Assembly (NCBI GenBank): GCA_905236065.1
Contig: CAJONZ010000113.1
Span: 1-35,608 of the forward strand
Direction of reading: 5' to 3'
Origin: an uncultured Bacteroidaceae bacterium
GTDB lineage: Bacteria > Bacteroidota > Bacteroidia > Bacteroidales > Bacteroidaceae
DNA: 35,608 bases
Shown: positions 1 through 7,899 of the stretch, piece after piece
Layout of the letters: the number at the start of each line of letters is the position of its first letter
Numbering within the stretch: position 1 is the stretch's first letter
The notes under the pieces: model-generated
What the model was told of the DNA's origin: nothing
The model's input: only the letters and a program-made list of their open reading frames with translations
The model's database searches: none
Translations under genes and position numbers: made by a program

Positions 1-136
1 GAATGTGCAGTATATGCTCATAATGTTTCCCAAATGTTTCCCAGATTCGCCGTAAAGTGCTGATAATCAGTTCCCGTTAGCCGCCGCCCAGGCCGCAGTC
101 GGATGATAAAGAAGGACTGCTAAATATTAACAATTT

Positions 137-173
137 AGGTGGCAAAATCTTGGTAAACAAGGTTTTGCCACCT
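137..173. terminator. Strong hairpin, probable intrinsic terminator
   Basis: The left arm at 137-152 (AGGTGGCAAAATCTTG) pairs with the right arm at 158-173 through 16 base pairs with one G-T wobble, around a five-base loop (GTAAA). A pyrimidine-rich tract (TTCTCTTTC) follows on the plus strand. It probably ends a transcript entering from the left of the window, and it is symmetrical enough to work in both directions. No gene that it would terminate lies inside the window. Confidence 0.6.
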
Positions 174-355
174 TTCTCTTTCAAGGGTAAGCGGGCGTCC
201 TGCATATTTTCTGCGGCGAAATGGACGAGTTCTATCCCGTGTACATCCGCGTGATACAGCACCCACGATTGCAAACAAGCAAATAATTATCGTTTTCATT
301 TCCCTAATATTTCTTAAAACCTGCACAAAAAGCACAAACATTCATTGATTATTCG

Positions 356-363
356 TATCTTTA
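356..363 (+). promoter_or_regulatory. Possible -7 element upstream of the flavoprotein gene
   Basis: TATCTTTA differs by one base from the Bacteroidota -7 consensus TAnnTTTG and lies about 66 bases before the ATG at 430. No TTTG is seen at the expected -33 distance, so this is a weak assignment. Confidence 0.3.
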
Positions 364-429
364 CGTCCCAATTTAATATGCCTTGTCCTTGTGAAGGCAA
401 GCATTTAACCACTAAAAACATATACGGCT

Positions 430-945
430 ATGAAGATTCTGATTTTACAAGGCTCTCCAAGAGCTAACGGCAACACCGCTTGGATGGCGGAAGAGTACAA
501 GAAGGCTGCCGAGGCAGCAGGTCATGAGGTGACATTAGTGAATGTGTCGCGTAAGAAGATTGCAGGCTGTCTGGCTTGCGAGTATTGTCATTCCAAAGGC
601 AACGGCCAGTGCATTCAGAAAGACGACATGCAGGAGCTGTATCCGCTGTTGGCTGAGGCCGAGGTACTGGTACTGGCATCGCCCATCTACTACTTCACGC
701 TCTGCGCCCAGATTCAGGCTCCCATCCAGCGCTTTTACAGCGTGATGAAGCCCGCCAATGTCAAGAAGACCGCCCTGTTGCTGTCATCGCATTCACCGGG
801 TGTCTATGATGCAGCCATCGCCGAGTACAAACTCATTGCCGGCTTCTGTGGCTACGAGGACACAGGCATCGTCACCGCCAAACTTGACGAGCAGAAGACC
901 GACGAAACCAAGCAGAAAGTGATTGCACTTGCAAATAAGTTATAA
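430..945 (+). CDS. Flavodoxin-family NAD(P)H-dependent oxidoreductase with cysteine cluster
   Basis: This 171-residue protein belongs to the flavodoxin-like FMN reductase / iron-sulfur flavoprotein group. It begins with the FMN-phosphate-binding loop (GSPRANGNT, residues 8-16) after the first beta strand, and residues about 79-91 (VLVLASPIYYFTL) form the typical 'SPIYY' flavin-contacting segment. Cysteines 47, 50, 53 and 61 form a C-x2-C-x2-C-x7-C pattern. In the Isf family a closely similar spacing binds a 4Fe-4S cluster; iron binding here is inferred from spacing only. There is no signal peptide, so it is cytoplasmic. The likely role is FMN-dependent reduction of an unknown acceptor, such as a quinone or another redox partner. 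It appears to be transcribed alone or with the small protein 61 bases downstream. Confidence 0.85.
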   Translation: MKILILQGSPRANGNTAWMAEEYKKAAEAAGHEVTLVNVSRKKIAGCLACEYCHSKGNGQCIQKDDMQELYPLLAEAEVLVLASPIYYFTLCAQIQAPIQRFYSVMKPANVKKTALLLSSHSPGVYDAAIAEYKLIAGFCGYEDTGIVTAKLDEQKTDETKQKVIALANKL

Positions 946-1006
946 GCAACTTCTAATCAATGGAATTTTTTAGAACCAATCATACAATTCCCCCAAACTT
1001 TTAATT

Positions 1007-1192
1007 ATGAAATACCCATGTGAAAACTGCAAGCTACGTGCTGCGTATGACAAGAATCCGAAGTCTTTAATCGGGCGCTTCTGGCGTTGGCAAATCAACT
1101 TTTGTCCCAGTTGGCGAGGTTACTTTAAGTCGCTGCCACCTGAGAAACAGGAAGAGTTGCGCAAGAAGTATGACTTCTGGAAGTATCAATAA
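1007..1192 (+). CDS. Small conserved hypothetical protein (61 aa)
   Basis: This short protein starts with MKYPCENCKLRA, giving a C-x2-C pair at residues 5 and 8 and a third cysteine at 32. It is rich in Trp, Lys and Arg (GRFWRWQINFCPSWRGYF) and has no signal peptide or membrane helix. The organised composition, the good start 61 bases after the flavoprotein gene and my recollection of similar proteins in Prevotella and Bacteroides argue that it is real. The cysteine pair could bind metal, but the ligand set is incomplete within one chain. Function is unknown. Confidence 0.65.
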   Translation: MKYPCENCKLRAAYDKNPKSLIGRFWRWQINFCPSWRGYFKSLPPEKQEELRKKYDFWKYQ

Positions 1193-1305
1193 TTTTCTGG
1201 GCTCTGAAAATGGGAAAAAGGATCCTTACTGGCAAACCATCCCGAAGTGGTTAGGGAACCAAAGCAACAAGAAAACCTGTATTTAACGACACACATACAA
1301 ATATC

Positions 1306-2322
1306 ATGATACCAAAAACACGAATAGGAAGAATGGCATTGGCTAATATCCTGAAGAGAAAAAGAAATGTTTTCCTTCTATCGGTTACGGCCATCGTGCT
1401 TGGCTGCACGTCACCGACCACGTTTGTTCCACAGGCACCAGACTACAATGATGAAACGATGTGGATAACGACCGACGGCGACACGTTGGGTACAGGCGCT
1501 GACGTGTTCTATGTCGTTTCCACATGGGAAGAAGACTGGCAGGATGCCGAGGGCCGCACAAGCCATTATGCCGACGTGTGGAACCCGAAGCACCGCGAAC
1601 GCATGGCCCGGGAAATGAACAAGGCGGCTGCCTACATGGCACCTGGCAACCGCTTCTATGCCCCGTATTACCGCCACACGACGATGGAGACGTTCCTGAC
1701 ACTGAACGAGGACACCATCAGACAACGCGCACGGCTGGCCATGGACGATGTCTGCACGGCCTTCGACCATTTCCAGGCACGGCGCGACCAAAGCCGCCCA
1801 CTCATTATCGCAGGCTTCAGCCAGGGCGGCCTGGCCGTCGTGGAACTGCTGAAACACATTGACGACGAGACCTACAGCCAACTGGCCGCAGCGTATGTGC
1901 TGGGCTACAAGGTGACGCCGGAGGACACGCTACAGACCAACCACATCAAGGCGGCACAGGGTGAGACGGACACGGGCGTCACCATCTGCTACAACACGGT
2001 AAAGGACGTCCGCTACATCCAGCCTGTCATTGCAGCCACGTGCATGGGCATCAACCCCGTAAACTGGCACACGGATGCCACACCGGCCACACTGCACGAC
2101 ACCATCACCGTCACGCTGTCTCCTGAATACCACGTGCTTGTCGTCACGGGCTACAGCGGTTCGGAATACCGTCCCTACAAGAACTTCCTCAACGTAGGCG
2201 ACATCCACAGCTGCGAGCCGTGGCTCTACAGCGAGTGCCTGCAACGGAACATTCAAGTAAGGGCCAAGGAGTGGCGAAAGACAAATAATCACCAGATTCC
2301 ATCTGATGAACAAGGTTTGTAG
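1306..2322 (+). CDS. DUF3089-type alpha/beta-hydrolase-like lipoprotein
   Basis: This 338-residue protein has an N-terminal hydrophobic segment ending in a lipobox (VLGC, Cys34), so it is probably a lipoprotein in the periplasm or outer membrane. The mature part matches the DUF3089 family: a segment around DVFYVVST, then PGNRFYAPYYRH, and the nucleophile elbow GFSQGG with Ser172 in the centre, as in serine hydrolases. The substrate is unknown; an esterase or lipase-like role is an inference from the fold. The first ATG at 1306 gives a long basic N-region; the ATG at 1333 (MALANILKRK) would give a more usual signal peptide and may be the true start. It is a single gene; the next genes converge on it from the minus strand. 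Confidence 0.8.
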   Translation: MIPKTRIGRMALANILKRKRNVFLLSVTAIVLGCTSPTTFVPQAPDYNDETMWITTDGDTLGTGADVFYVVSTWEEDWQDAEGRTSHYADVWNPKHRERMAREMNKAAAYMAPGNRFYAPYYRHTTMETFLTLNEDTIRQRARLAMDDVCTAFDHFQARRDQSRPLIIAGFSQGGLAVVELLKHIDDETYSQLAAAYVLGYKVTPEDTLQTNHIKAAQGETDTGVTICYNTVKDVRYIQPVIAATCMGINPVNWHTDATPATLHDTITVTLSPEYHVLVVTGYSGSEYRPYKNFLNVGDIHSCEPWLYSECLQRNIQVRAKEWRKTNNHQIPSDEQGL

Positions 2323-2413
2323 CTCTTTCTTCAAGGAATACTTTCATGCCTCACGTGCTTTTTCATAATCTTATTCAGGGGGACTTTGAGAGCAAGGGAA
2401 GTGATAAACAAAA

Positions 2414-2442
2414 CGCCGAAACATCTTGCGGATGTTTCGGCG
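2414..2442 (-). terminator. Terminator of the toxin-antitoxin operon
   Basis: A perfect 12-bp stem (2414-2425 with 2431-2442, arm CGCCGAAACATC) has a five-base loop. Read on the minus strand it is followed by TTTTGTTT, so it is best placed as the terminator of the toxin gene, which ends 22 bases before it. It could also stop transcripts coming from the DUF3089 gene on the plus strand. Confidence 0.75.
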
Positions 2443-2464
2443 GATAAATGTGTGGAATAAGGAG

Positions 2465-2794
2465 CTAAAGTCCTTGATTCAGCTTTTCAAGCATTATGGA
2501 ATCGTCCATTCGGGCATTCTTTACAAACTCAATGAAGAGCGTGTCTTCGCTGACAGTGTAGAGCAACTTGATTTCACTGATGACAAGTATGCTGCGGTAT
2601 TCGATGCCTGTTGCCTCAACAAGGTCGGCTTCGCGCTTGCCCAAACCGGGGAAAGTGGCGATGCGGCGAGCGGTAGAACTTATCTGGGTCTTGAGTCTGC
2701 GCAACTGTCGCTCTCCGAACTCCTCGAAAGTGTACTCAAAAACCTCAGAAAGGCTCAGCAACGCAATAGGAGTCCACTGGATGTGTAAGTTCAT
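2465..2794 (-). CDS. ParE/RelE-family toxin
   Basis: This 109-residue protein has the layout of the ParE/RelE toxin superfamily: an N-terminal strand (LHIQWTPIAL), a long helix pair carrying FGERQLRRLKTQISSTARRI, the 'FPGLGKRE' turn, and a C-terminal sheet with YRSILVISEIKLLYTV and a late IEFVKNAR segment. ParE members poison DNA gyrase and RelE members cleave mRNA; the sequence alone does not say which applies. The gene starts inside the 3' end of the upstream antitoxin gene, overlapping it by 50 bases, which suggests coupled translation. A perfect terminator follows it. Confidence 0.8.
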   Translation of the reverse strand: MNLHIQWTPIALLSLSEVFEYTFEEFGERQLRRLKTQISSTARRIATFPGLGKREADLVEATGIEYRSILVISEIKLLYTVSEDTLFIEFVKNARMDDSIMLEKLNQGL

Positions 2795-2906
2795 ATACCT
2801 TGTCGTTCATAAAACGTTCAACCTCTTCCATCGATACGGTCTGACCTGCCATTGCCTGAGCATGGCTTCGGTTCAGAATAGTTTTCAATGCTTCGTTAGC
2901 TTCCAT
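2745..2906 (-). CDS. Probable antitoxin of the ParE/RelE-like pair
   Basis: This small protein of 53 residues (start MEANEALKTIL) lies directly before the toxin gene and overlaps it by 50 bases. The open frame extends further upstream to 3002, but the ATG at 2906 is preferred because a promoter-like -7 element lies at 2936-2943, upstream of it, and because the extension has no protein-like character. The segment AMAGQTVSMEEVERFMNDKVYEL looks like an amphipathic helix typical of short Bacteroidota antitoxins. No DNA-binding motif is clear. The assignment as antitoxin rests mainly on size and position. Confidence 0.7.
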   Translation of the reverse strand: MEANEALKTILNRSHAQAMAGQTVSMEEVERFMNDKVYELTHPVDSYCVAEPF

Positions 2907-2935
2907 ATTGTTACCGTTTTTATGATTTAACGGTG

Positions 2936-2969
2936 CAAAAATATAACAAATTTCCGACATTTTCGCCAA
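2936..2969 (-). promoter_or_regulatory. Promoter of the toxin-antitoxin operon
   Basis: On the minus strand, TATTTTTG (plus-strand 2943-2936) matches the TAnnTTTG -7 consensus. TTGG (2969-2966) sits 22 bases upstream as a one-mismatch -33 element. It lies 29 bases before the chosen antitoxin ATG. Confidence 0.55.
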
Positions 2970-3055
2970 GGAGGACGTTTTTTTATATGACAGACGCCTC
3001 ATTTCAAAAATTTTATCGATATTTGCTCACGGATTCATAAAACACAGGTTGGAAA

Positions 3056-4231
3056 ATGAAATATAATTTTGATGAGGTTGTGCCAAGAGCGCATACCGAT
3101 TGTTATAAGATTGAGGGGATGAGCGATGTCTTTGGGCGAAGCGACGTACTGCCCCTGTGGGTGGCCGACATGGACTTCCGCACACCTCCGTTTGTGTTCG
3201 AGGCCATCAACCGAAGGCTGCAACAGGGCATCTTGGGCTATACCTGCGGAATGCCCAGCTACAAGGAAGCCATCTGCCGATGGGTGGCAGCACGGCACGG
3301 CATGAACATCACGCCCGACATGGTGAGCTACGTGCCCGGCGTGGTGTCCGGCATCGTCCTTGCCATCCAAGCCTTCACCGAGAAGGGCGACAAAATCCTG
3401 ATTCAGGAGCCCGTCTATCACCCCTTCCGCATCGTTTCCGAAACCACGGGGCGCATCGTGGTGCGGAACATCCTGCGTCGCACCGCGGACAGTTTCGAGA
3501 TGGACTTTGAGGCACTGGAGCGCGACCTGCAAGGCTGCAAAATGATGGTACTCTGCAACCCACACAACCCCGCCGGCATCTGCTGGGGGACGGACACACT
3601 GCGGCGGGTGGCAGAACTCTGCGACCGGGCAGGCGTCCTCGTCGTCAGCGACGAAATCCACTGCGACATGGTGCTGCCCGGACACCGCCACGTGTCATTC
3701 TCCACGGTCAGCACTGCCGCCCGCAACCACTCCATCACCTTGCAAGCCCCTTCCAAGACCTTCAACATTCCTGGCATCGTCGTCTCCCACGCCATCGTGC
3801 CCAACGCGGAGCTGCGGGAGCGCTTCTTCGGCTACATCGAAGGCACCGACCAAGACCTTGGCAACGTGTTCGCCTACGATTGTGCCCGTGCCTGCTACAC
3901 GGAGCAGGGCAACGAATGGCGTGTGCAGATGATTGCCTACGTGCAAGGCATCATCGACTACGTGGATGACTTTCTCCGTCGGAACTGTCCACGCATCAAG
4001 GCCATCCGCCCTGAAGCCAGTTTCCTCATCTTCCTCGACTGCCGCAACCTGGGACTCTCCCACCCCGACCTTGAAGACTTCTTCGTCAACCAGGCTCACC
4101 TGGCTTTGAACTCCGGCACCATGTTCGGAAAATCGGGCGAGGGCTACATGCGCATGAACGTGGCCTGTCCGCGCTCCGTTGTGGAGCAGGCTCTACGGCA
4201 ATTACAAGCCGCCTACCAATTCCTTGATTAA
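3056..4231 (+). CDS. MalY/PatB-family PLP-dependent C-S lyase / aminotransferase
   Basis: This 391-residue cytoplasmic enzyme is a fold-type I, class I/II aminotransferase of the MalY/PatB branch. Signs are the N-terminal LPLWVADMDF motif (residues about 32-41), the substrate-loop GYTCGMPSYKEAI, the PLP ring-contacting segment CNPHNPAG, the cofactor-contacting SDEIHCDM, and the Schiff-base lysine K234 in SKTFNIPG. Family members cleave cystathionine or cysteine conjugates, giving pyruvate, ammonia and a thiol, so a role in methionine synthesis or in H2S production from cysteine is likely. The length is normal for the family. The start is preceded by the weak -7-like element GATATTTG at 3018-3025. 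It is followed by the repeat cluster, with no clear terminator. Confidence 0.88.
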   Translation: MKYNFDEVVPRAHTDCYKIEGMSDVFGRSDVLPLWVADMDFRTPPFVFEAINRRLQQGILGYTCGMPSYKEAICRWVAARHGMNITPDMVSYVPGVVSGIVLAIQAFTEKGDKILIQEPVYHPFRIVSETTGRIVVRNILRRTADSFEMDFEALERDLQGCKMMVLCNPHNPAGICWGTDTLRRVAELCDRAGVLVVSDEIHCDMVLPGHRHVSFSTVSTAARNHSITLQAPSKTFNIPGIVVSHAIVPNAELRERFFGYIEGTDQDLGNVFAYDCARACYTEQGNEWRVQMIAYVQGIIDYVDDFLRRNCPRIKAIRPEASFLIFLDCRNLGLSHPDLEDFFVNQAHLALNSGTMFGKSGEGYMRMNVACPRSVVEQALRQLQAAYQFLD

Positions 4232-4266
4232 CAGTCCTTTCTTCGGAACGCTGAACTCATCCAAAA

Positions 4267-4372
4267 ATCACGCAGAACTGTATCAGAGACGACGCAGAAC
4301 TCTATTCATTTAAAGAGTACTGCGTGAAGTCGAATAGAGTACTGCGTGAAATCAGAAAGAGTTCTGCGTGAT
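4267..4372. repeat. Cluster A of 22-base repeats, inverted around a centre
   Basis: The unit core is GAGTWCTGCGTGAA. Three units lie in plus orientation at a 22-base period (starting 4315, 4337 and 4359), and two units in minus orientation lie to their left (4267-4302) at the same period. The outer 13 bases (4267-4279 and 4360-4372) are perfectly complementary, as are ACTCTATTC at 4299-4307 and GAATAGAGT at 4332-4340. Positions 4298-4354 align closely with 33688-33744 in the other intergenic region of the window. The remainder of the gap 4232-4459 shows nothing else. Confidence 0.85.
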
Positions 4373-4459
4373 TGTTGGGGATTAAATGTCAAACATCAAA
4401 AGTGAAAATACAGAAGTAAAAATCGTCCTCTCGTAGGTGGAAAATCGTCAAATTGCAAA

Positions 4460-5800
4460 TTGATTCGCTTATTCCTTCCTTTTTTGTCGGGCATCGTGCT
4501 GGGCTATGTCTGCACCGTGAAGTTAGGCTGGACGGTGGATTTCAGGTGGTTGATTCTGCCCGTCTCCGTCTGTCTGTGCAGCATGTTGCTGTGCTATGGA
4601 GGGTTTAGGAACCGGGCTGCGGCAGTCTATCAGAAATTGTTTCTGGGCTTTACACTGACATTCTTCGGGTCGGTCGGTTACCTGCTCTCGGTCAGGAGCC
4701 ACCAACAGGCATTGGTCACCTACGGGGAAGGTTTCCGCTATGCCATCTATCAGCGGAATCAGTTTCAGAACACGAAAGCCCTGGCCCTGCAAGGACGGCT
4801 GCACAAGGCCTTTGCTGACAGAATGCCCGACGGGAACAGCCACAAGGAGGAGCAGGCCGTCATTGAGGCTATGACCATCGGCTACAAACAGGGGCTGACC
4901 AAGGACGTGAGACAACGATTCTCAAGGGCGGGCATCAGTCACCTGTTAGCCATTTCGGGCTATCACATCGGCATCCTTTTCTTTTTGCTGCATATCCTCA
5001 CCTCATGCATCAGCCGGAAAATAAGCTGGCGACGCTGGTCGAGGTTTCTTTCCCTGTTCGTACTCTGGGGGTATGCCTTTGTCACGGGCATGTCGCCCTC
5101 GGTGGTCAGGGCCGTCATCATGTTCACCTTCGTCACCTTCGGGTTGATGCTGGAACGCGACGTGAAGCTCCTCCATTCCTGCACGTTCGCCGCCTTCGTC
5201 ATCCTGGCCATCGACCCCATGCTCATCAGCCATGTGGGGTTCCAATTGTCATTCTGCTCTGTGGCCGGCATTGCCCTGAACGAGAAGTGGTTGAAAGAAG
5301 GCTTTCAGACAGGACAACTCTATGGATACACGGTGGGTGGACTGAAAGTCAGCCTGATTTGCACCTTGGCCACTTTTCCACTGGTGGCCTACCACTTCGG
5401 CACGGTGTCCGTGTGGGGACTGGCCGGCAACCTGGCCGCTTTGTTCCTTGCACCTCCCTTGATGCTGTTGGCGGGTGTGTGGTGGCTGCTGTATGCCCTG
5501 TCCATCCATGCGACTTGGGCCATGCCCTTGCTGACGGGCGCCGGGACGGCGCTGCAATGGGTGACAGGTTGTCTGACGGGCGTGGCGAGCCTCATCGAAG
5601 GGTGGCCGCTGGCAACCCTCAACTACCGCCCCAGTGTCGTGGAAGTGGCGATGTGGTACGGGGTACTCTTAGGCGGCATGGCCCTGTCAAACCGGGTGAC
5701 GGGCCGACGGGCCATCGTTTGGCTTTGTGCCGTCGAAGGGCTTTTGTTGGCCCTGATTGCACGAAAAACGGAGCTGGGCTTTGGTTTCCTCAAAGATTAG
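4460..5800 (+). CDS. ComEC/Rec2-like membrane protein, reduced form
   Basis: This 446-residue polytopic membrane protein matches the Competence domain of ComEC/Rec2, the inner-membrane channel for single-stranded DNA uptake. The hallmark motif is SRAGISHLLAISGYHIGIL (residues 155-173), followed by many hydrophobic helices. The start is TTG at 4460; no ATG occurs in frame between the upstream stop at 4403 and this point, and MIRLFLPFLSGIVLG resembles the usual ComEC N-terminus. It is short: only about 50 residues separate the early helices from the Competence domain, so the usual OB-fold region is absent, and the C-terminal metallo-beta-lactamase domain is missing too. It may be a lineage-specific minimal channel; transport function is inferred. 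The pyrF promoter overlaps its 3' end. Confidence 0.8.
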   Translation: MIRLFLPFLSGIVLGYVCTVKLGWTVDFRWLILPVSVCLCSMLLCYGGFRNRAAAVYQKLFLGFTLTFFGSVGYLLSVRSHQQALVTYGEGFRYAIYQRNQFQNTKALALQGRLHKAFADRMPDGNSHKEEQAVIEAMTIGYKQGLTKDVRQRFSRAGISHLLAISGYHIGILFFLLHILTSCISRKISWRRWSRFLSLFVLWGYAFVTGMSPSVVRAVIMFTFVTFGLMLERDVKLLHSCTFAAFVILAIDPMLISHVGFQLSFCSVAGIALNEKWLKEGFQTGQLYGYTVGGLKVSLICTLATFPLVAYHFGTVSVWGLAGNLAALFLAPPLMLLAGVWWLLYALSIHATWAMPLLTGAGTALQWVTGCLTGVASLIEGWPLATLNYRPSVVEVAMWYGVLLGGMALSNRVTGRRAIVWLCAVEGLLLALIARKTELGFGFLKD

Positions 5801-5811
5801 TCGTACTTTTG
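5780..5811 (+). promoter_or_regulatory. Promoter of the pyrF operon
   Basis: TTTG at 5780-5783, a spacer of exactly 20 bases, and TACTTTTG at 5804-5811 match the Bacteroidota housekeeping promoter (TTTG, 19-21, TAnnTTTG). The -33 element lies inside the 3' end of the comEC-like gene. The pyrF ATG is 32 bases after the -7 element. Confidence 0.8.
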
Positions 5812-5842
5812 CAAGCAAAATAAAATCAAACCCTTTATATTT

Positions 5843-6658
5843 ATGAACAAACAAGAACTCATCCGACAGATTCAAGAGAAGAAAACCTTCCTTTGCGTGG
5901 GCCTTGACACGGACATCAAAAAGATTCCCCAACACCTGCTTACTGAGGAAGACCCGATATTTGCATTCAACAAGGCGATTATCGACGCCACCGCCGCCTA
6001 CTGCGTGGCCTACAAGCCGAACCTCGCCTTCTACGAGAGCATGGGCGTGAAGGGATGGGTGGCCTTCGAGAAGACCATCAAGTACCTGAACGAGCACTAT
6101 CCCAACCACTTCATCATCGCCGACGCCAAGCGAGGCGACATAGGCAACACCAGTGCCATGTATGCTCGGACATTCTTCGAGGAGATGAACCTCGATGCCC
6201 TGACCGTGGCTCCCTATATGGGGGAGGACAGTGTGACGCCGTTCCTGCAATACCCCGGTAAGTGGGTGATTCTGTTGGCCCTGACGAGCAACAAGGGTAG
6301 CCAAGACTTCCAACTGACCTGCAACGCCGAGGGCGAGCGCCTGTTTGAGAAAGTGCTGCGCAAAAGCCAGGAATGGAGCAACGACGAGAACATGATGTAC
6401 GTGGTGGGTGCCACGCAGGGCCGCATGTTTGAGGACATCCGACGCATCGTGCCCAACCACTTCCTGCTGGTACCAGGCATCGGTGCCCAGGGCGGCAGTC
6501 TGGAAGAGGTGTGCAAATACGGCATGACGAAAGACTGCGGCCTGTTGGTCAACAGCAGCCGGGCCATCATCTACGCCGACAAGAGCGAGGCTTTTGCCGA
6601 AGTGGCAGCGGCTGAGGCTAAAAAGGTGGCCGAGCAGATGGCTGCCCTCTTGGGATAA
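5843..6658 (+). CDS. pyrF: Orotidine 5'-phosphate decarboxylase
   Basis: PyrF catalyses the last step of de novo pyrimidine synthesis, OMP to UMP plus CO2, in the cytoplasm. The 271-residue chain has FLCVGLDTD near the N-terminus, AYKPN (Lys58) and the catalytic Asp-Lys array in [11 protein letters not shown] with Lys96. The phosphate-binding segments VPGIGAQGG and NSSRAIIYA follow towards the C-terminus. The length and the DAKRGDIG motif fit the longer OMP decarboxylase group found in Bacteroidota and Actinobacteria. It is the first gene of an operon: the HD-domain gene begins 18 bases after its stop. A well-formed promoter lies just upstream. Confidence 0.95.
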   Translation: MNKQELIRQIQEKKTFLCVGLDTDIKKIPQHLLTEEDPIFAFNKAIIDATAAYCVAYKPNLAFYESMGVKGWVAFEKTIKYLNEHYPNHFIIADAKRGDIGNTSAMYARTFFEEMNLDALTVAPYMGEDSVTPFLQYPGKWVILLALTSNKGSQDFQLTCNAEGERLFEKVLRKSQEWSNDENMMYVVGATQGRMFEDIRRIVPNHFLLVPGIGAQGGSLEEVCKYGMTKDCGLLVNSSRAIIYADKSEAFAEVAAAEAKKVAEQMAALLG

Positions 6659-6676
6659 CCTTTAACCGTAAGGACG

Positions 6677-7897
6677 ATGGCAGACCATAAAATCATTAAC
6701 GACCCGGTGTTCGGCTTCATCCGCATACCGAAGGGAACGCTGCTGAACATCGTAGCTAACCCCGACTTTTTCCGTCTGAGCAGAATCAAGCAACTGGGCG
6801 GGGCCAACATGGTCTATCCCGGTGCCCAGCACACCCGCTTTCAGCACTCCGTCGGCGCCTTCCACCTGATGAGCAAGGCGGTGAGGAACCTGCAAACGAA
6901 GGGAGTGGAAATCAGCGAGGAAGAGGAGGAAGCCGTAGAGGCAGCCATCCTGATGCACGACATCGGCCATGGCCCGTTTTCCCACGTGCTTGAACATACG
7001 TTGATTAGCGGCGTGTGCCATGAAGAGATTTCGCTCATGGTCATGGAAAAGCTGAACCGCGAGTTTCAGGGAGCCTTGACGTTAGCAATCAAGATTTTCA
7101 AGGACGAACATTCAAAGCACTTCCTCCACCAGCTGATTTCAAGCCAGTTGGACATGGACCGGCTGGACTACCTGCGAAGGGACAGCTTCTTTTCGGGTGT
7201 CACGGAGGGCAACATCGGCAGTGCCCGTATCATCGACATGCTCGACGTGAAGGACGACCACCTGGTCGTGGAAAAAAAAGGTATCTATTCCATTGAAAAC
7301 TATCTGGTAAGCCGACGACTGATGTACTGGCAGGTCTATCTGCACAAGACGGGCGTTTCCGCAGAGCATGTGCTCATCAATGCCCTGAGCAGGGCCAAGG
7401 ACCTGGCACGTCAAGGGGTTGAACTGCATTGCTCTCCGGCCTTACACTTCTTCCTATACCAGGACATTGACAAGGAGCGGTTCATGGCCGACGAAGCCTG
7501 CCTGGAGAACTACCTCGACCTTGACGACAACGACATCATGTCGGCCTTGAAGGTGTGGCAACGGCACGACGACCGCATCCTCTCCATGCTTTCTCAGGAT
7601 TTCATCGGACGAAGGATTTTCCATGTGGAGGTGACGGACGAGGCGGTGCCCGCAGCGTATATTGACGGCATCGTAACGGAGTTGTCCGACAGATACGGCA
7701 TTGGGTGTGAGGACGTTCGGAAATACCTGATAAGCCAGTTGGAAATTGGCAAGGACATGTACAGCATCGACGAGGACAAGATTGAGATTCTGATGAAGGA
7801 CGGCACCACTTGCGACATTTCCGAGGTGTCGGACATGCTGAACATCTCCACCCTGTCGAAAAAGGTGAGGAAACATTATTTTTGCTATCAAAGGTGA
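6677..7897 (+). CDS. HD-domain phosphohydrolase (dGTPase-like superfamily)
   Basis: This 406-residue cytoplasmic protein has a full HD metal site: His52 in [10 protein letters not shown], His94-Asp95 in [13 protein letters not shown], and Asp159 in [14 protein letters not shown]. This arrangement is that of the YdhJ / SAMHD1-like HD hydrolases, related to dNTP triphosphohydrolases, so hydrolysis of a nucleotide is the likely reaction; the exact substrate is not readable. The gene sits between pyrF (18 bases upstream) and uvrA (2 bases downstream), so it is co-transcribed with pyrimidine synthesis and DNA repair functions. The start ATG follows the pyrF stop with no better alternative. Confidence 0.9.
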   Translation: MADHKIINDPVFGFIRIPKGTLLNIVANPDFFRLSRIKQLGGANMVYPGAQHTRFQHSVGAFHLMSKAVRNLQTKGVEISEEEEEAVEAAILMHDIGHGPFSHVLEHTLISGVCHEEISLMVMEKLNREFQGALTLAIKIFKDEHSKHFLHQLISSQLDMDRLDYLRRDSFFSGVTEGNIGSARIIDMLDVKDDHLVVEKKGIYSIENYLVSRRLMYWQVYLHKTGVSAEHVLINALSRAKDLARQGVELHCSPALHFFLYQDIDKERFMADEACLENYLDLDDNDIMSALKVWQRHDDRILSMLSQDFIGRRIFHVEVTDEAVPAAYIDGIVTELSDRYGIGCEDVRKYLISQLEIGKDMYSIDEDKIEILMKDGTTCDISEVSDMLNISTLSKKVRKHYFCYQR

Positions 7898-7899
7898 AC

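Larger units (their letters stand above)
1..429. other. Left-edge region with no supported gene
   Basis: I see no convincing coding sequence here. Positions 22-43 hold two tandem copies of an 11-base unit (AATGTTTCCCA). A strong hairpin lies at 137-173. On the minus strand a short frame beginning at 298 starts with a signal-peptide-like stretch (MKTIIICLFAIVGAV), but it soon becomes arginine-rich and runs through the hairpin. I read it as chance or a gene relic. A minus-strand ATG at 19-21 runs off the left edge and could begin a gene outside the window, but seven codons cannot be identified. Confidence 0.5.

Noticed and set aside
135-341. Minus-strand frame with signal-like N-terminus
   Set aside because: After about 15 residues the sequence turns basic and disordered and runs through the hairpin. 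No homologous protein is recognised; kept only as a possible relic.
2426-2788. Plus-strand frame of 120 residues opposite the toxin gene
   Set aside because: It starts within the terminator hairpin and has no family features, whereas the minus strand encodes a ParE/RelE-like toxin with promoter, antitoxin and terminator in the right order.
4267-4372. CRISPR array
   Set aside because: The unit is only 22 bases including any spacer, the copies are in both orientations and there are no unique 30-base spacers or cas genes.
5005-5823. 272-residue plus-strand frame inside the ComEC-like gene
   Set aside because: Arg/His/Gly-rich composition without motifs; the overlapping frame encodes a clear ComEC domain.
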